A stretch of DNA of 48,153 nt from the NCBI RefSeq assembly GCF_030731595.1, contig NZ_JANQTS010000057.1, forward strand, positions 1-48,153. The letters run 5' to 3'. The translations under genes were made by a program, and so were the position numbers. The notes under the pieces were generated by a model. It was not told the DNA's origin. It was given only the letters and a program-made list of their open reading frames with translations, and ran no database searches. Below are positions 8,389 to 16,494 of the stretch, one piece after another; within the stretch, counting starts at the first letter, position 1, and every line of letters starts with the position of its first letter. This stretch comes from Yoonia sp. (lineage in GTDB: Bacteria > Pseudomonadota > Alphaproteobacteria > Rhodobacterales > Rhodobacteraceae).

Positions 8389-10760
8389 CACCCATAGGTC
8401 TGGCAGGTGAATGGTCTCTGTCCGACGCCAGCGGGGACTATGCCTGCGCGATGCATCTACCCACAGACGGGATAAGTGCCCTGTATGATGCCGGCCTGAT
8501 CCCTGACCCGTATTGGGGCCGAAACGAATATGATTTGCGCTGGATCGCAGAGCGGGAATGGCGGGCGACCCGCCAGTTTGATCTGACCCAGACCGCAGTC
8601 GATCTGGTCTTGTCAGGTGTCGACACGGTTGTGACGGTCATGGTGAACGGGCAGGTGGTGCTGACCTGTGAAAACGCGTTTCGAAGCTACCGCGTGGACC
8701 TGTCAAAAGTGGCCAGGGTCGGTACCAACGAGATTACGGTGATTTTCCGTTCCTCCATCACTGTCGCCGCCGAAAAACAGGCAGCGCACCCGTTCTATCT
8801 GCCCTATCAGAAAACCAACAATCCGATCCCCAATGTGAATATGCTGCGCAAACCCCAGTGCGATTACGGCTGGGACTGGAATATCGCGCTTGCGCCTTTC
8901 GGTATCTACGGCGTGATGCAGATCGAACCCAGTGCCGCGCCGCGCATCGACCGGATCACAGTCAACCAGACCCACCATAAGGATCGTGTCGAACTGGCGA
9001 TCACTGTCGCCGTCAGCAATTACGAGGGCGAGGCGGCTGTCACGATTGATGGGCAGACGGTGTATGGACAGGTTCTGTACGGTTCCTGTACGGCTTCTTT
9101 TCAGATAAAGGCCCCCAAACTCTGGTGGCCCGCAGGACAAGGCGATCAGCCGCTTTACGCGCTCGAGGTATCCGTCGCATCGGCAAAGGCCACGCGCCGC
9201 ATCGGTTTGCGCAAGGCGGAGCTGGTGACCGAAAAAGACGCCGCTGGCCTTGGGTTCAAATTCCGCATCAACGACCGCGATATCTTTGCCAAGGGCGCCA
9301 ACTGGATCCCTGCTGATGCGCTAGCCGGACAGATCACACCCGCCAAGACCCGCGATTTGTTGCAGTCCGCCGTAGATGCCAACATGAACATGATCCGCGT
9401 CTGGGGCGGGGGCCGGTACGAGGATGACTGGTTCTACGACCTCTGCGATGAACTTGGGCTGATGGTCTGGCAGGACTTTATGTTCGCCTGCAACATCTAC
9501 CCCTCTGACGATGCCTATCTGGCCGAAGTGCGCGCAGAAGTCATTGAAAACGTGGATCGTTTGCAGCATCACGCCTGTCTGGTGCTGTGGTGTGGCGACA
9601 ATGAATTGATCGGCTCGCTGTCGTGGTTCGAAGAAACCCGCGCCGACCGCGACCGCTATCTTGTGAACTACGATCGCCTGAACCGCTGCATCGAGGCTGC
9701 TCTGAAAGAGGCTGACCCCAAGGCCATCTGGTGGCCCTCATCCCCCTCACCGGGGCCGATGAGTTTTGGCGATGCATGGCACGATGATGGATCGGGCGAT
9801 ATGCATTTCTGGTCGGTCTGGCACGAAGGGCGCGACTTTGATCATTACCGCGATGTGTCACCCCGTTTCTGTTCAGAGTTCGGCTTTCAAAGCTATCCGT
9901 CGATGAACGCAATCCGGCGCTTTGCGGCACCCGAGGACCAGAACATCGCGGCCCCCGTGCTGGAAAGCCATCAGAAGAACGCAGGTGGCAATGCACGGAT
10001 TGCCGAAACCATGTTCCGCTATTTCCGCTGGCCGAAGCACTTTGACGACTTTGTTTACCTGTCTCAGGTCCAGCAGGGGCTGGCAATCAAGACGGCGGTC
10101 ACCCACTGGCGCAGTCTCAAGCCGCATTGCATGGGCACGTTGATCTGGCAGCTGAATGATACTTGGCCGGTGTGTTCTTGGGCGTCACTGAACCACGGAG
10201 GCGACTGGAAGCTGCTGCACCACATGGCCAAAGACTTCTTTGCGCCTGTGCTGGTGACAGCGGTACCAAAGGACACACAAATCCAACTGCGTGCGATCAA
10301 CGACACCCCCGGCGTCCATGATGTCACGGTCTGCGCCGTCGCTCTGCGTATGGACGGCACGATCAGACCACTGGGTGAGGCGACCCAACAGATCGGGGCA
10401 GATGCCGAAATGCTTTTGACCATCCCGGCCGATGCGGTGAACGCGGACGAAATGCTCCACTATACCTGGACCACATCAGGCGGACATGCAGGCCAGGATA
10501 CATTCGCGCCAAGGCCCTACAAGAACTACAACCTGCTGCCACCGCGACTGACCCACTCGATCAACGGCAACCGGATCACAATCACCGCCAAATCGCTCGC
10601 CCTTTTCGTAGCCGTCGAGGCCGATGTGCCTGGCCGCTTTGATCAAAACGCCCTCACCTTATTGCCGGGCCAAGACGTGACCGTGACCTTCACGCCAGCA
10701 ACCGCCGATGCCACGCCAACCTTTGTGCTGCGCGATTTGCACAGCGCCACTTACGCCTAG
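8385..10760 (+). CDS. Glycoside hydrolase family 2 beta-mannosidase
   Basis: 791 residues from GTG 8385, overlapping the ATPase stop by 4 nt. There is no signal peptide, so it acts in the cytoplasm on imported oligosaccharides, releasing mannose from non-reducing beta-mannosyl ends. Domain order is GH2 sugar-binding (DLRWIAEREWRATRQF, GVDTVVTVMVNGQVV), immunoglobulin-like, then TIM barrel. Active-site landmarks are KPQCDYGWDWN, RVWGGGRYEDDWFYDLCDELGLMVWQDFMFAC, the acid/base Glu407 in WCGDNE and the nucleophile Glu498 in FCSEFGFQ. The DWGWDW-like and QDFMFAC motifs separate it from beta-galactosidases and glucuronidases and favour mannosidase. The exact linkage specificity is not readable. 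Confidence 0.88.
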   Translation: MTPIGLAGEWSLSDASGDYACAMHLPTDGISALYDAGLIPDPYWGRNEYDLRWIAEREWRATRQFDLTQTAVDLVLSGVDTVVTVMVNGQVVLTCENAFRSYRVDLSKVARVGTNEITVIFRSSITVAAEKQAAHPFYLPYQKTNNPIPNVNMLRKPQCDYGWDWNIALAPFGIYGVMQIEPSAAPRIDRITVNQTHHKDRVELAITVAVSNYEGEAAVTIDGQTVYGQVLYGSCTASFQIKAPKLWWPAGQGDQPLYALEVSVASAKATRRIGLRKAELVTEKDAAGLGFKFRINDRDIFAKGANWIPADALAGQITPAKTRDLLQSAVDANMNMIRVWGGGRYEDDWFYDLCDELGLMVWQDFMFACNIYPSDDAYLAEVRAEVIENVDRLQHHACLVLWCGDNELIGSLSWFEETRADRDRYLVNYDRLNRCIEAALKEADPKAIWWPSSPSPGPMSFGDAWHDDGSGDMHFWSVWHEGRDFDHYRDVSPRFCSEFGFQSYPSMNAIRRFAAPEDQNIAAPVLESHQKNAGGNARIAETMFRYFRWPKHFDDFVYLSQVQQGLAIKTAVTHWRSLKPHCMGTLIWQLNDTWPVCSWASLNHGGDWKLLHHMAKDFFAPVLVTAVPKDTQIQLRAINDTPGVHDVTVCAVALRMDGTIRPLGEATQQIGADAEMLLTIPADAVNADEMLHYTWTTSGGHAGQDTFAPRPYKNYNLLPPRLTHSINGNRITITAKSLALFVAVEADVPGRFDQNALTLLPGQDVTVTFTPATADATPTFVLRDLHSATYA

Positions 10761-10772
10761 AAGGACCGCAAG

Positions 10773-11519
10773 ATGACCCATATTTCTTATCAGCTTTATT
10801 GTTCACGCAATCACCCGCCGCTGGCTGGCACGCTAAAAATGCTTGCCGAGGCAGGCTATCAGGAAGTCGAAGGATATGGCGGTCTCTTCGGTGATCTGGA
10901 TGCGCTTAAGGCGGGTCTTGACGCCACAGGGCTGCGGATGACCAGCAGCCATTTTGCCCTTGATATGGTCGAGGATGATCCGGCGGCTGCAATTGCCATC
11001 ATCAAGGCGCTCGGGATCGAAAAAGCCTTCGTGCCCTATATCATGCCAGAGATGCGCCCGACCGATACGACAGGCTGGATCGCCTTTGGCAAGCGGTTGG
11101 CCGAGGCGGGCAAGCCGCTGCGCGATGCAGGCATTCCCTTTGGCTGGCACAACCATGCGTTCGAGTTCGACGCGACCGAAACGGGCGAGATGCCGCTTGA
11201 TCTGATCGCCGCCGCCTCGGACGATCTGCTGCTCGAACTTGATCTGGGCTGGGTCCGTGTCGCGGGTCATGATCCGGTCGCTTGGATCAAGAAATACGCG
11301 GGCCGGATCAGCACGGTCCATGTCAAGGACATCGCCCCAGACGGGCAATGCACCGACGAAGACGGCTGGGCCGACGTGGGCCACGGTATCATGGAGTGGC
11401 CAGCCATCCATGCCGCGCTGCAAGCGGCAGGCGTTGATCACTACGTGGTCGAACACGACAACCCCAAAGATGACAGACGGTTTGCGACCCGCAGCCTTGC
11501 CGCCATCCAGAATTTCTAA
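10773..11519 (+). CDS. Sugar phosphate isomerase/epimerase family TIM barrel
   Basis: 248 residues from ATG 10773, 12 nt after the mannosidase gene. A xylose-isomerase-like TIM barrel (AP endonuclease 2 superfamily) with metal-binding strands visible as FGWHNHAFEF, LLELDLGWV, STVHVKDI and YVVEHDNP; these His, Glu and Asp residues usually bind Mn or Mg. Family members isomerise or epimerise free or phosphorylated sugars, and some act on 3-keto-sugars in partnership with Gfo/Idh/MocA dehydrogenases, the gene that follows here. A role in converting mannose or an oxidised mannoside is inferred from the operon. The substrate is unknown. Confidence 0.82.
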   Translation: MTHISYQLYCSRNHPPLAGTLKMLAEAGYQEVEGYGGLFGDLDALKAGLDATGLRMTSSHFALDMVEDDPAAAIAIIKALGIEKAFVPYIMPEMRPTDTTGWIAFGKRLAEAGKPLRDAGIPFGWHNHAFEFDATETGEMPLDLIAAASDDLLLELDLGWVRVAGHDPVAWIKKYAGRISTVHVKDIAPDGQCTDEDGWADVGHGIMEWPAIHAALQAAGVDHYVVEHDNPKDDRRFATRSLAAIQNF

Positions 11520-11529
11520 GGAACGCAAC

Positions 11530-12654
11530 ATGACACAGCTTGGCGTCGGCATCATCGGATGCGGCAACATCTCAACGGCCTATTGCACGCTGGCCCCGAT
11601 GTTCAAATCGCTCGCGCTACGGGCGGTCGCGGACATCAACATGGACGCCGCCCGCGCGCGTGCGGCCGCGTTTGGCTTGCGGGCCGATACGGTCGAAGAC
11701 CTGCTCAAAGCGCCCGACATTGATGTGATCGTGAACCTGACCATCCCCGAAGTGCATTTCGCAGTCACCAAACGCATTCTTGAGGCGGGCAAACACGCCT
11801 ATTCCGAAAAGCCGCTTGTGCTGACATTGGCCGAAGGCGAAGAACTGCGTGAACTGGCAGCGGCCAAGGGCCTTGCGATCGGATCCGCACCCGATACATT
11901 TCTGGGTGGCGCGCATCAGCAAGCGCGCGCTGCGATAGATGCGGGCGATGTGGGCAAGATCATCGGGGGGACCTGCCACGTGATGGGCCACGGTATGGAA
12001 GCCTGGCACCCCAATCCGGACTTTTTCTATCAACCGGGGGCCGGACCGATCCTTGATATCGGCCCCTATTACGTGACCAACCTGATCCAGTTGCTTGGCC
12101 CCGTGAGATCGGTTGCGGCTTTGGCCACAGCGACCTTTGCCACGCGCACAATCGGCAATGGCGCGCGTTTGGGTGAAACCGTGCCGGTGGACACGCCCAC
12201 CAACATCCACGCGCTGCTGGAATTCGCCAATGGCGCCACTGTGACCTTGGGGGCCAGTTGGGACGTTTGGGCGCATCGTCATGCCAATATGGAACTTTAC
12301 GGCGAGACCGGATCGCTTTTCGTGCCGGACCCGAACTTTTTCGGAGGCGCGGTCGAGATTGGCGGGCAAGACAAGGAGATCACCGCACTTCCCGCATGGG
12401 ATCACCCCTTTGGCGTGCCCAACCAGGAAGATCGGGCCAACTATCGTTGCGCGGGGCTTGCAGATATGGCGGCAGCGATCGCCGAAGGCCGTGCGCACCG
12501 GTGCAGCATCGACCTTGCGGTGCATGCTGTCGACGTGATGACCAGTATCCTTAAGGCAGGCGAAGAACGACGGTTTGTAGACTTGACCACAAGCTGTGAT
12601 CGCCCTGCGCCGCTCTCGCCGGATGAAGCGCGCGCATTGCTGGCCCCTGTCTAA
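11530..12654 (+). CDS. Gfo/Idh/MocA family NAD(P)-dependent sugar dehydrogenase
   Basis: 374 residues from ATG 11530. The Rossmann start [11 protein letters not shown] (residues 5-15) is followed by the family motif EKPLVLT, with Lys as the catalytic residue after HAYS, and by a C-terminal alpha/beta substrate domain with [20 protein letters not shown], where the Asp/Tyr pair sits where the catalytic His is found in relatives. It probably oxidises a sugar or sugar derivative with NAD(P). Last gene of the mannoside operon, 10 nt after the isomerase. Its stop overlaps the convergent rlmN stop by 4 nt. An in-frame extension back to 11239 overlaps the isomerase gene and is rejected. Confidence 0.9.
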   Translation: MTQLGVGIIGCGNISTAYCTLAPMFKSLALRAVADINMDAARARAAAFGLRADTVEDLLKAPDIDVIVNLTIPEVHFAVTKRILEAGKHAYSEKPLVLTLAEGEELRELAAAKGLAIGSAPDTFLGGAHQQARAAIDAGDVGKIIGGTCHVMGHGMEAWHPNPDFFYQPGAGPILDIGPYYVTNLIQLLGPVRSVAALATATFATRTIGNGARLGETVPVDTPTNIHALLEFANGATVTLGASWDVWAHRHANMELYGETGSLFVPDPNFFGGAVEIGGQDKEITALPAWDHPFGVPNQEDRANYRCAGLADMAAAIAEGRAHRCSIDLAVHAVDVMTSILKAGEERRFVDLTTSCDRPAPLSPDEARALLAPV

Positions 12655-13826
12655 AGGCCAGTTTCTTGCGCGATCTGCGCCTTGCTCTTGCGGGCGCGTT
12701 CGGTCGCTGACTTGAGCTGGCCACAGGCCGCCATGATATCCTCTCCGCGCGGTGTGCGGATGGGCGAGGCATAGCCTGCCTTGTAGATGATATCGGCAAA
12801 CGCGCGGATGCGGTTGTTAGAGGACCGCCTGTAGGGTGCGCCGGGCCATTCGTTAAACGGGATCAGGTTGATCTTCGCCGGGATACCGTCAATCAGTTTG
12901 ATCAGGCGGCGGGCATCGGCATCGCTGTCGTTCACGCCGTCCAGCATGACATATTCAAAGGTGATCCGCTCAGAATTGCTGACCTTGGGATAGGTGCGCA
13001 GCGCATCAAGCAGTTCTGCGATGGGCCAGCGTTTGTTGATCGGTACCAGCGTATCGCGGACCTCATCGGTCGTCGCGTGGAATGAAATCGCCAACTGGCA
13101 ACCGATCTCTTGGGCGGTGCGGGCAATTTCAGGGACCACACCGCTGGTGGACAGAGTGATGCGGCGGCGGGACAGTTGGATACCATCAGGGTCCATGGCG
13201 ATCTTCATCGCGTCACGGACATTTTCGAAATTATAAAGCGGCTCGCCCATACCCATCAGCACGATATTGGACAGCAGCCGCGTTTCATCCTTGGGCGCAC
13301 CGGGAACAGGCCATTCACCCAGATCATCGCGGGCGACCATGACTTGCCCGATGATTTCACCGGCGGTCAGATTGCGCACCAGCTTCTGCGTGCCGGTATG
13401 GCAGAACGAACAGGTGAGCGTACAGCCGACCTGGCTTGAAATGCACAGCGTGCCGCGGTCGGTTTCGGGGATATAGACCACCTCGACCTCATGCCCGCCA
13501 GCAATACGGACCAGATATTTGCGGGTGCCATCCTCGGATACCTGACGGGTCACAACCTCGGGGATCGCCACAACAAAGTTTTCAGCCAGCATCACGCGAT
13601 AGTCTTTGGCCAGATTGGTCATCTGCGCAAAATCACGCACGCCCCAGTGATAAATCCACTGCCAGATCTGGCCCACCCGCATCTTGGCCTGCTTTTCCGG
13701 CGTGCCCGCGGCAATCAAGGCGTCGCGCATGGCGTCACGGGTCAGGCCGACAAGGTTTGTCGGACCATCGGGCAGCTTGCGCGGAATAGTCAGCACGTCC
13801 TGCGTGATCGGGGCCTTGGTGTCCAT
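12651..13826 (-). CDS. rlmN: 23S rRNA A2503 / tRNA A37 C2-methyltransferase
   Basis: 391 residues from ATG 13826. A radical-SAM enzyme that methylates C2 of A2503 in 23S rRNA and A37 of some tRNAs. The cluster motif is Cys135, Cys139 and Cys142 in [12 protein letters not shown], followed by [12 protein letters not shown] and the SAM-site [22 protein letters not shown]. The C-terminal catalytic cysteine lies in [16 protein letters not shown]. Length is normal for alphaproteobacteria. It stands alone on the minus strand, with its 3' end overlapping the sugar-operon 3' end by 4 nt and its 5' end facing the IalB gene 131 nt away. Confidence 0.97.
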   Translation of the reverse strand: MDTKAPITQDVLTIPRKLPDGPTNLVGLTRDAMRDALIAAGTPEKQAKMRVGQIWQWIYHWGVRDFAQMTNLAKDYRVMLAENFVVAIPEVVTRQVSEDGTRKYLVRIAGGHEVEVVYIPETDRGTLCISSQVGCTLTCSFCHTGTQKLVRNLTAGEIIGQVMVARDDLGEWPVPGAPKDETRLLSNIVLMGMGEPLYNFENVRDAMKIAMDPDGIQLSRRRITLSTSGVVPEIARTAQEIGCQLAISFHATTDEVRDTLVPINKRWPIAELLDALRTYPKVSNSERITFEYVMLDGVNDSDADARRLIKLIDGIPAKINLIPFNEWPGAPYRRSSNNRIRAFADIIYKAGYASPIRTPRGEDIMAACGQLKSATERARKSKAQIAQETGL

Positions 13827-13900
13827 GGGATTACTCTCAAAACGGGATTAGCCCTGCATATAAGAGAAAGACGCGGCCTTCACAAGAAAACCGCGTCCAA

Positions 13901-13933
13901 CTTCTTTCGAGCCCAAATATCCCCGCCGGAGGC
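13901..13933 (-). repeat. Candidate Rhodobacteraceae intergenic repeat
   Basis: On the minus strand the segment reads GCCTCCGGCGGGGATATTT, a short variable stretch, then CGAAAGAAG. It lies just downstream of the IalB gene. I recall this GC-rich arm plus ATATTT plus GAAGAAG-like layout as common behind genes in Rhodobacter and Roseobacter genomes, but that is from memory and I see only one copy here. Confidence 0.4.
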
Positions 13934-13935
13934 CT

Positions 13936-13959
13936 GATCAAATTTCTTGAAATTTGGTC
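13936..13959 (-). terminator. AT-rich hairpin at the IalB stop codon
   Basis: GATCAAATTT (13936-13945) and AAATTTGGTC (13950-13959) form a 10-bp stem with one G-U wobble around CTTG. It begins within the IalB stop codon on the minus strand. No clean U-tract follows, so it may work with the adjacent GC-rich repeat or simply protect the 3' end. Confidence 0.4.
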
Positions 13960-14488
13960 ATCCCGCGCAGCGGTTGGCCGCCTCGTCAACTGCGGCGGTA
14001 AAGCCCAGCAGGCTGAAGGTATCTTGCGTTTGTGTGCCACGTCCCGAACGCGCCGTTAGCACAGCATTCGCGCCGCGCTTCATAGCCGCAACGAATTTGG
14101 CGTCGTCCTCTGCGGTCGCGGGCCAAGCGGTTTCACCTTGGGTGAACATCTGGAAAGTGGTGTCTCCAACCTGGAAACTGACAGTCGAACCATCCGCAAA
14201 AGGATACCCGCCGGTAAACATCACCTGACCATTCACGTTCTCTGAAGGGCGATAGAACACGATCAGCCGGATATCGCCGCGCCGCACGTCCACTGTATTC
14301 CCGTCGCGCGTATTCAGCGTCTCTTTCGGGGCCGACACAGCCCAGCACTCAGCCGGGTTGGACTCAACAAACACACTCCAGTCCGTTTCCGCCGACACAC
14401 GGTTGTCGCTGACCTCTTGCGCCATTGCCGTACCCGCAAAGACCACAGCCGCTGCCACACCAATCATACGTGAAATTTTTAAAATCAT
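13958..14488 (-). CDS. Invasion-associated locus B (IalB)-like secreted protein
   Basis: 176 residues from ATG 14488, with GGAGG 7 nt upstream; a 20-residue longer frame has no ribosome site. The signal peptide MILKISRMIGVAAAVVFAGTAMA ends before QEVSDN, giving a periplasmic protein. The body has IalB traits: an ECWAVSAP start, IRLIVFYRP, GYPFADGSTVSFQVGDTTFQMF, and a late FSLLGFTAAVDEAANRC. Two Cys, one near each end, could pair. In free-living Rhodobacteraceae the role is unknown; the invasion name comes from Bartonella. Monocistronic, divergent from the asparaginase gene. Confidence 0.85.
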   Translation of the reverse strand: MILKISRMIGVAAAVVFAGTAMAQEVSDNRVSAETDWSVFVESNPAECWAVSAPKETLNTRDGNTVDVRRGDIRLIVFYRPSENVNGQVMFTGGYPFADGSTVSFQVGDTTFQMFTQGETAWPATAEDDAKFVAAMKRGANAVLTARSGRGTQTQDTFSLLGFTAAVDEAANRCAG

Positions 14489-14589
14489 CTTACAGCCTCC
14501 AAGCTGTCCTTGCCTCTGGATGCCCCCTACAGCCTTGGTGCATCTCACGGCACCTTTTCGACTGGCGAGACTTGTTTCAACTCGATAGC

Positions 14590-14652
14590 TTGCAGCCTAG
14601 CAAAAAACCGCCCTTCGGGGAAAGCCCCCAAACGACAAAGGGGCGGCTGCAA
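14590..14652. promoter_or_regulatory. Structured element upstream of asparaginase gene
   Basis: Several nested inverted repeats: TTGCAG (14590-14595) with CTGCAA (14647-14652); CCGCCC (14608-14613) with GGGCGG (14641-14646); and either CCC-TTCG-GGG (14611-14620) or GGGG/CCCC (14617-14620 with 14625-14628) inside. It ends 32 nt before the asparaginase ATG, so on the plus strand it could be a folded 5' leader. Read on the minus strand, the CCGCCC stem is followed directly by six T residues. Confidence 0.45.
14602..14646 (-). terminator. Possible minus-strand intrinsic terminator
   Basis: On the minus strand, CCGCCC (14646-14641) pairs with GGGCGG (14613-14608) and is followed by TTTTTT (14607-14602). 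No annotated gene reads into it from that side, so it would stop antisense transcripts leaving the asparaginase gene before they enter the IalB promoter, or end a short unannotated RNA. Confidence 0.4.
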
Positions 14653-14684
14653 GGCCGAGATATACAATCCAAAGAGGCAAAAAA

Positions 14685-15674
14685 ATGGCGAAACCGGTAG
14701 ATCTTGTTGAAGTTTGGCGCGGAGACCTTCTGGAATGCGTCCACCAAGGTCACGCAGTTGTGTGTGATGACACAGGCCAAATCATCCACGCATGGGGCGA
14801 TCCGACGGCTCTGATCTATCCTCGATCATCATGCAAAATGATTCAGGCACTGCCATTGCTTGAAAGCGGGGCGGGGGCGCATCTGGTTGGTGAACAGCTT
14901 GCCCTGTGCTGCGCCTCGCACAAGGGGGCGGCCATTCACACCGATCGCATCGGTGCTTGGCTCAAGGATCTGGGCCTGAGCGATGATGACTTTCGCTGTG
15001 GCCCAGAGATGCCAAGAGATCAAGACGCGCGCTATAAAGTGATCCGTGCCTTTCAGGAACCCTGCCAGATTCACAACAATTGTTCGGGCAAGCACGCAGG
15101 TTTTTTAACGCTGACCAAACATCTGAAGGCCGGGCCGGATTATGAATTGATCGATCATCCGGTGCAGCAGGCCTGCAAAGCGGCATTTGAAGAGGTGACG
15201 CAGGAAACCAGCCCGATGTACGGCATTGATGGCTGTTCCGCGCCCAACCACGCCTGCACCCTGCACGGCCTTGCCCGCGCCATGGCTTTCTTTGCCAGCG
15301 CACAGGATCGGTCTGATACCCGCAGCACGGCGGCTGCCAAGCTTGTCGCGGCCATGGCCACCTTCCCCGAACTTGTCGCTGGCGAGACCGGCGCCTGTAC
15401 CGATCTGATGCGCGCGATGAACCATAAGGTCGCGATCAAGACCGGCGCCGAGGGGGTCTTTATCGCGATCATCCCCGAAAAGCGGCTTGGTGTTGCCCTC
15501 AAGATTGTAGACGGGGCGACCCGCGCCAGCGAGGCCGCAATCAGCGCCATTCTCGTCAAGCTTGGTGTCTTGGACCCCAATCATCCTGCCGCTATCGCGC
15601 GGATGCGGCCACCAGTGACCAACCGGCGCGACATCGTAACAGGTCGGATACAGCCGTCCGCCGCTTTGCTATAG
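14685..15674 (+). CDS. L-asparaginase, Rhizobium etli (class 3) type
   Basis: 329 residues from ATG 14685 with AAAGAGG 7 nt upstream. Hydrolyses L-asparagine to aspartate and ammonia in the cytoplasm (no signal peptide). Matches the AnsII/ReAV family (PF06089), unrelated to E. coli asparaginases: a serine-lysine pair Ser48-Lys51 in PRSSCK, ASHKG at 77-81, and the Cys133, Lys136, Cys184 set (NNCSGKHAG, GIDGCSAP) equivalent to the zinc-ligand site described in ReAV. The end AMNHKVAIKTGAEGVF, ALKIVDGATRASE is also family-typical. Preceded by a structured leader; followed 31 nt later by the exonuclease gene, possibly cotranscribed. Confidence 0.92.
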   Translation: MAKPVDLVEVWRGDLLECVHQGHAVVCDDTGQIIHAWGDPTALIYPRSSCKMIQALPLLESGAGAHLVGEQLALCCASHKGAAIHTDRIGAWLKDLGLSDDDFRCGPEMPRDQDARYKVIRAFQEPCQIHNNCSGKHAGFLTLTKHLKAGPDYELIDHPVQQACKAAFEEVTQETSPMYGIDGCSAPNHACTLHGLARAMAFFASAQDRSDTRSTAAAKLVAAMATFPELVAGETGACTDLMRAMNHKVAIKTGAEGVFIAIIPEKRLGVALKIVDGATRASEAAISAILVKLGVLDPNHPAAIARMRPPVTNRRDIVTGRIQPSAALL

Positions 15675-15705
15675 CCCCTCAAGCCTTTCAGAAAGTACCA
15701 GCCTT

Positions 15706-16494
15706 ATGCCCTTCACCCTTGCCACATGGAACATCAACTCGATCCGCCTGCGCGAAGGCATCGTCGCAAAGCTGATGCAGGAAGAAGCCCCCGATGTGCT
15801 GTGCCTGCAAGAATGCAAAAGCCCAGTCGACAAAATCCCGTTGGAGCAGTTTCAGGCCCTTGGCTACACCCATATGGTTGCGCGCGGCCAAAAGGGCTAT
15901 AACGGCGTTGCGATCTTTTCCAAGATCCCGATGGTCGAGGCAGGGGCCGAAGATTACGCGCAGCTTGGCCATGCCCGCCACATCGCAGCCAAGCTCGAAA
16001 ACGGTGTAACGATCCACAACCACTATATCCCTGCGGGCGGTGATGTGGCGGACCGGACGGTGAACGACAAATTCGGCAATAAGCTCGATTATCTGACTGA
16101 CATGCGCGACGCCTATCACGCGATGAAGCCCGAGAAATCCATCCTCGTTGGTGATCTGAATATCGCGCCGCGCGAAGATGACGTCTGGGACCACAAGAAA
16201 CTGCTCAAGGTCGTCAGCCACACACCGATTGAAGTGGAGCATTTCGCCGAAGTTATGGATGCGGGTGCTTGGTCCGATGTCACCCGTAACGATATTCCCG
16301 ACGGGCGGCTTTATAGTTGGTGGTCCTATCGCGCCAAAGAATGGGATGAGGCCGACAAAGGCCGCAGGCTCGATCACATCTGGGCCACGCCTGACATCAA
16401 GAACGCGGCCCATTCCAGCCGTATCTTGCGCGCGGCCCGTGGCTGGGAACAACCCAGCGACCACGCGCCAGTTTTTGCGACCTTCGATCTATGA
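15706..16494 (+). CDS. xth: Exodeoxyribonuclease III
   Basis: 262 residues from ATG 15706. A Mg-dependent AP endonuclease and 3'-5' exonuclease of base-excision repair. Residues of the fold are visible: WNINS at 8-12, the metal-binding Glu36 in LQECK, KGYNGVAIFSK, GDLNIAPREDDVWD with the catalytic Asp/Asn pair, the specificity segment YSWWSYR, and the terminal SDHAPV histidine. Length and order are normal. The stop overlaps the ATG of the downstream dehydrogenase gene (ATGA). Confidence 0.95.
   Translation: MPFTLATWNINSIRLREGIVAKLMQEEAPDVLCLQECKSPVDKIPLEQFQALGYTHMVARGQKGYNGVAIFSKIPMVEAGAEDYAQLGHARHIAAKLENGVTIHNHYIPAGGDVADRTVNDKFGNKLDYLTDMRDAYHAMKPEKSILVGDLNIAPREDDVWDHKKLLKVVSHTPIEVEHFAEVMDAGAWSDVTRNDIPDGRLYSWWSYRAKEWDEADKGRRLDHIWATPDIKNAAHSSRILRAARGWEQPSDHAPVFATFDL

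Noticed and set aside
7423..8391. 322-codon minus-strand frame opposite the transporter ATPase gene
   Set aside because: All ABC motifs are on the plus strand and the antisense product is rich in His, Gln and Arg.
11239..11529. N-terminal extension of the Gfo/Idh/MocA protein
   Set aside because: It overlaps the isomerase gene; the Rossmann fold starts right after ATG 11530.
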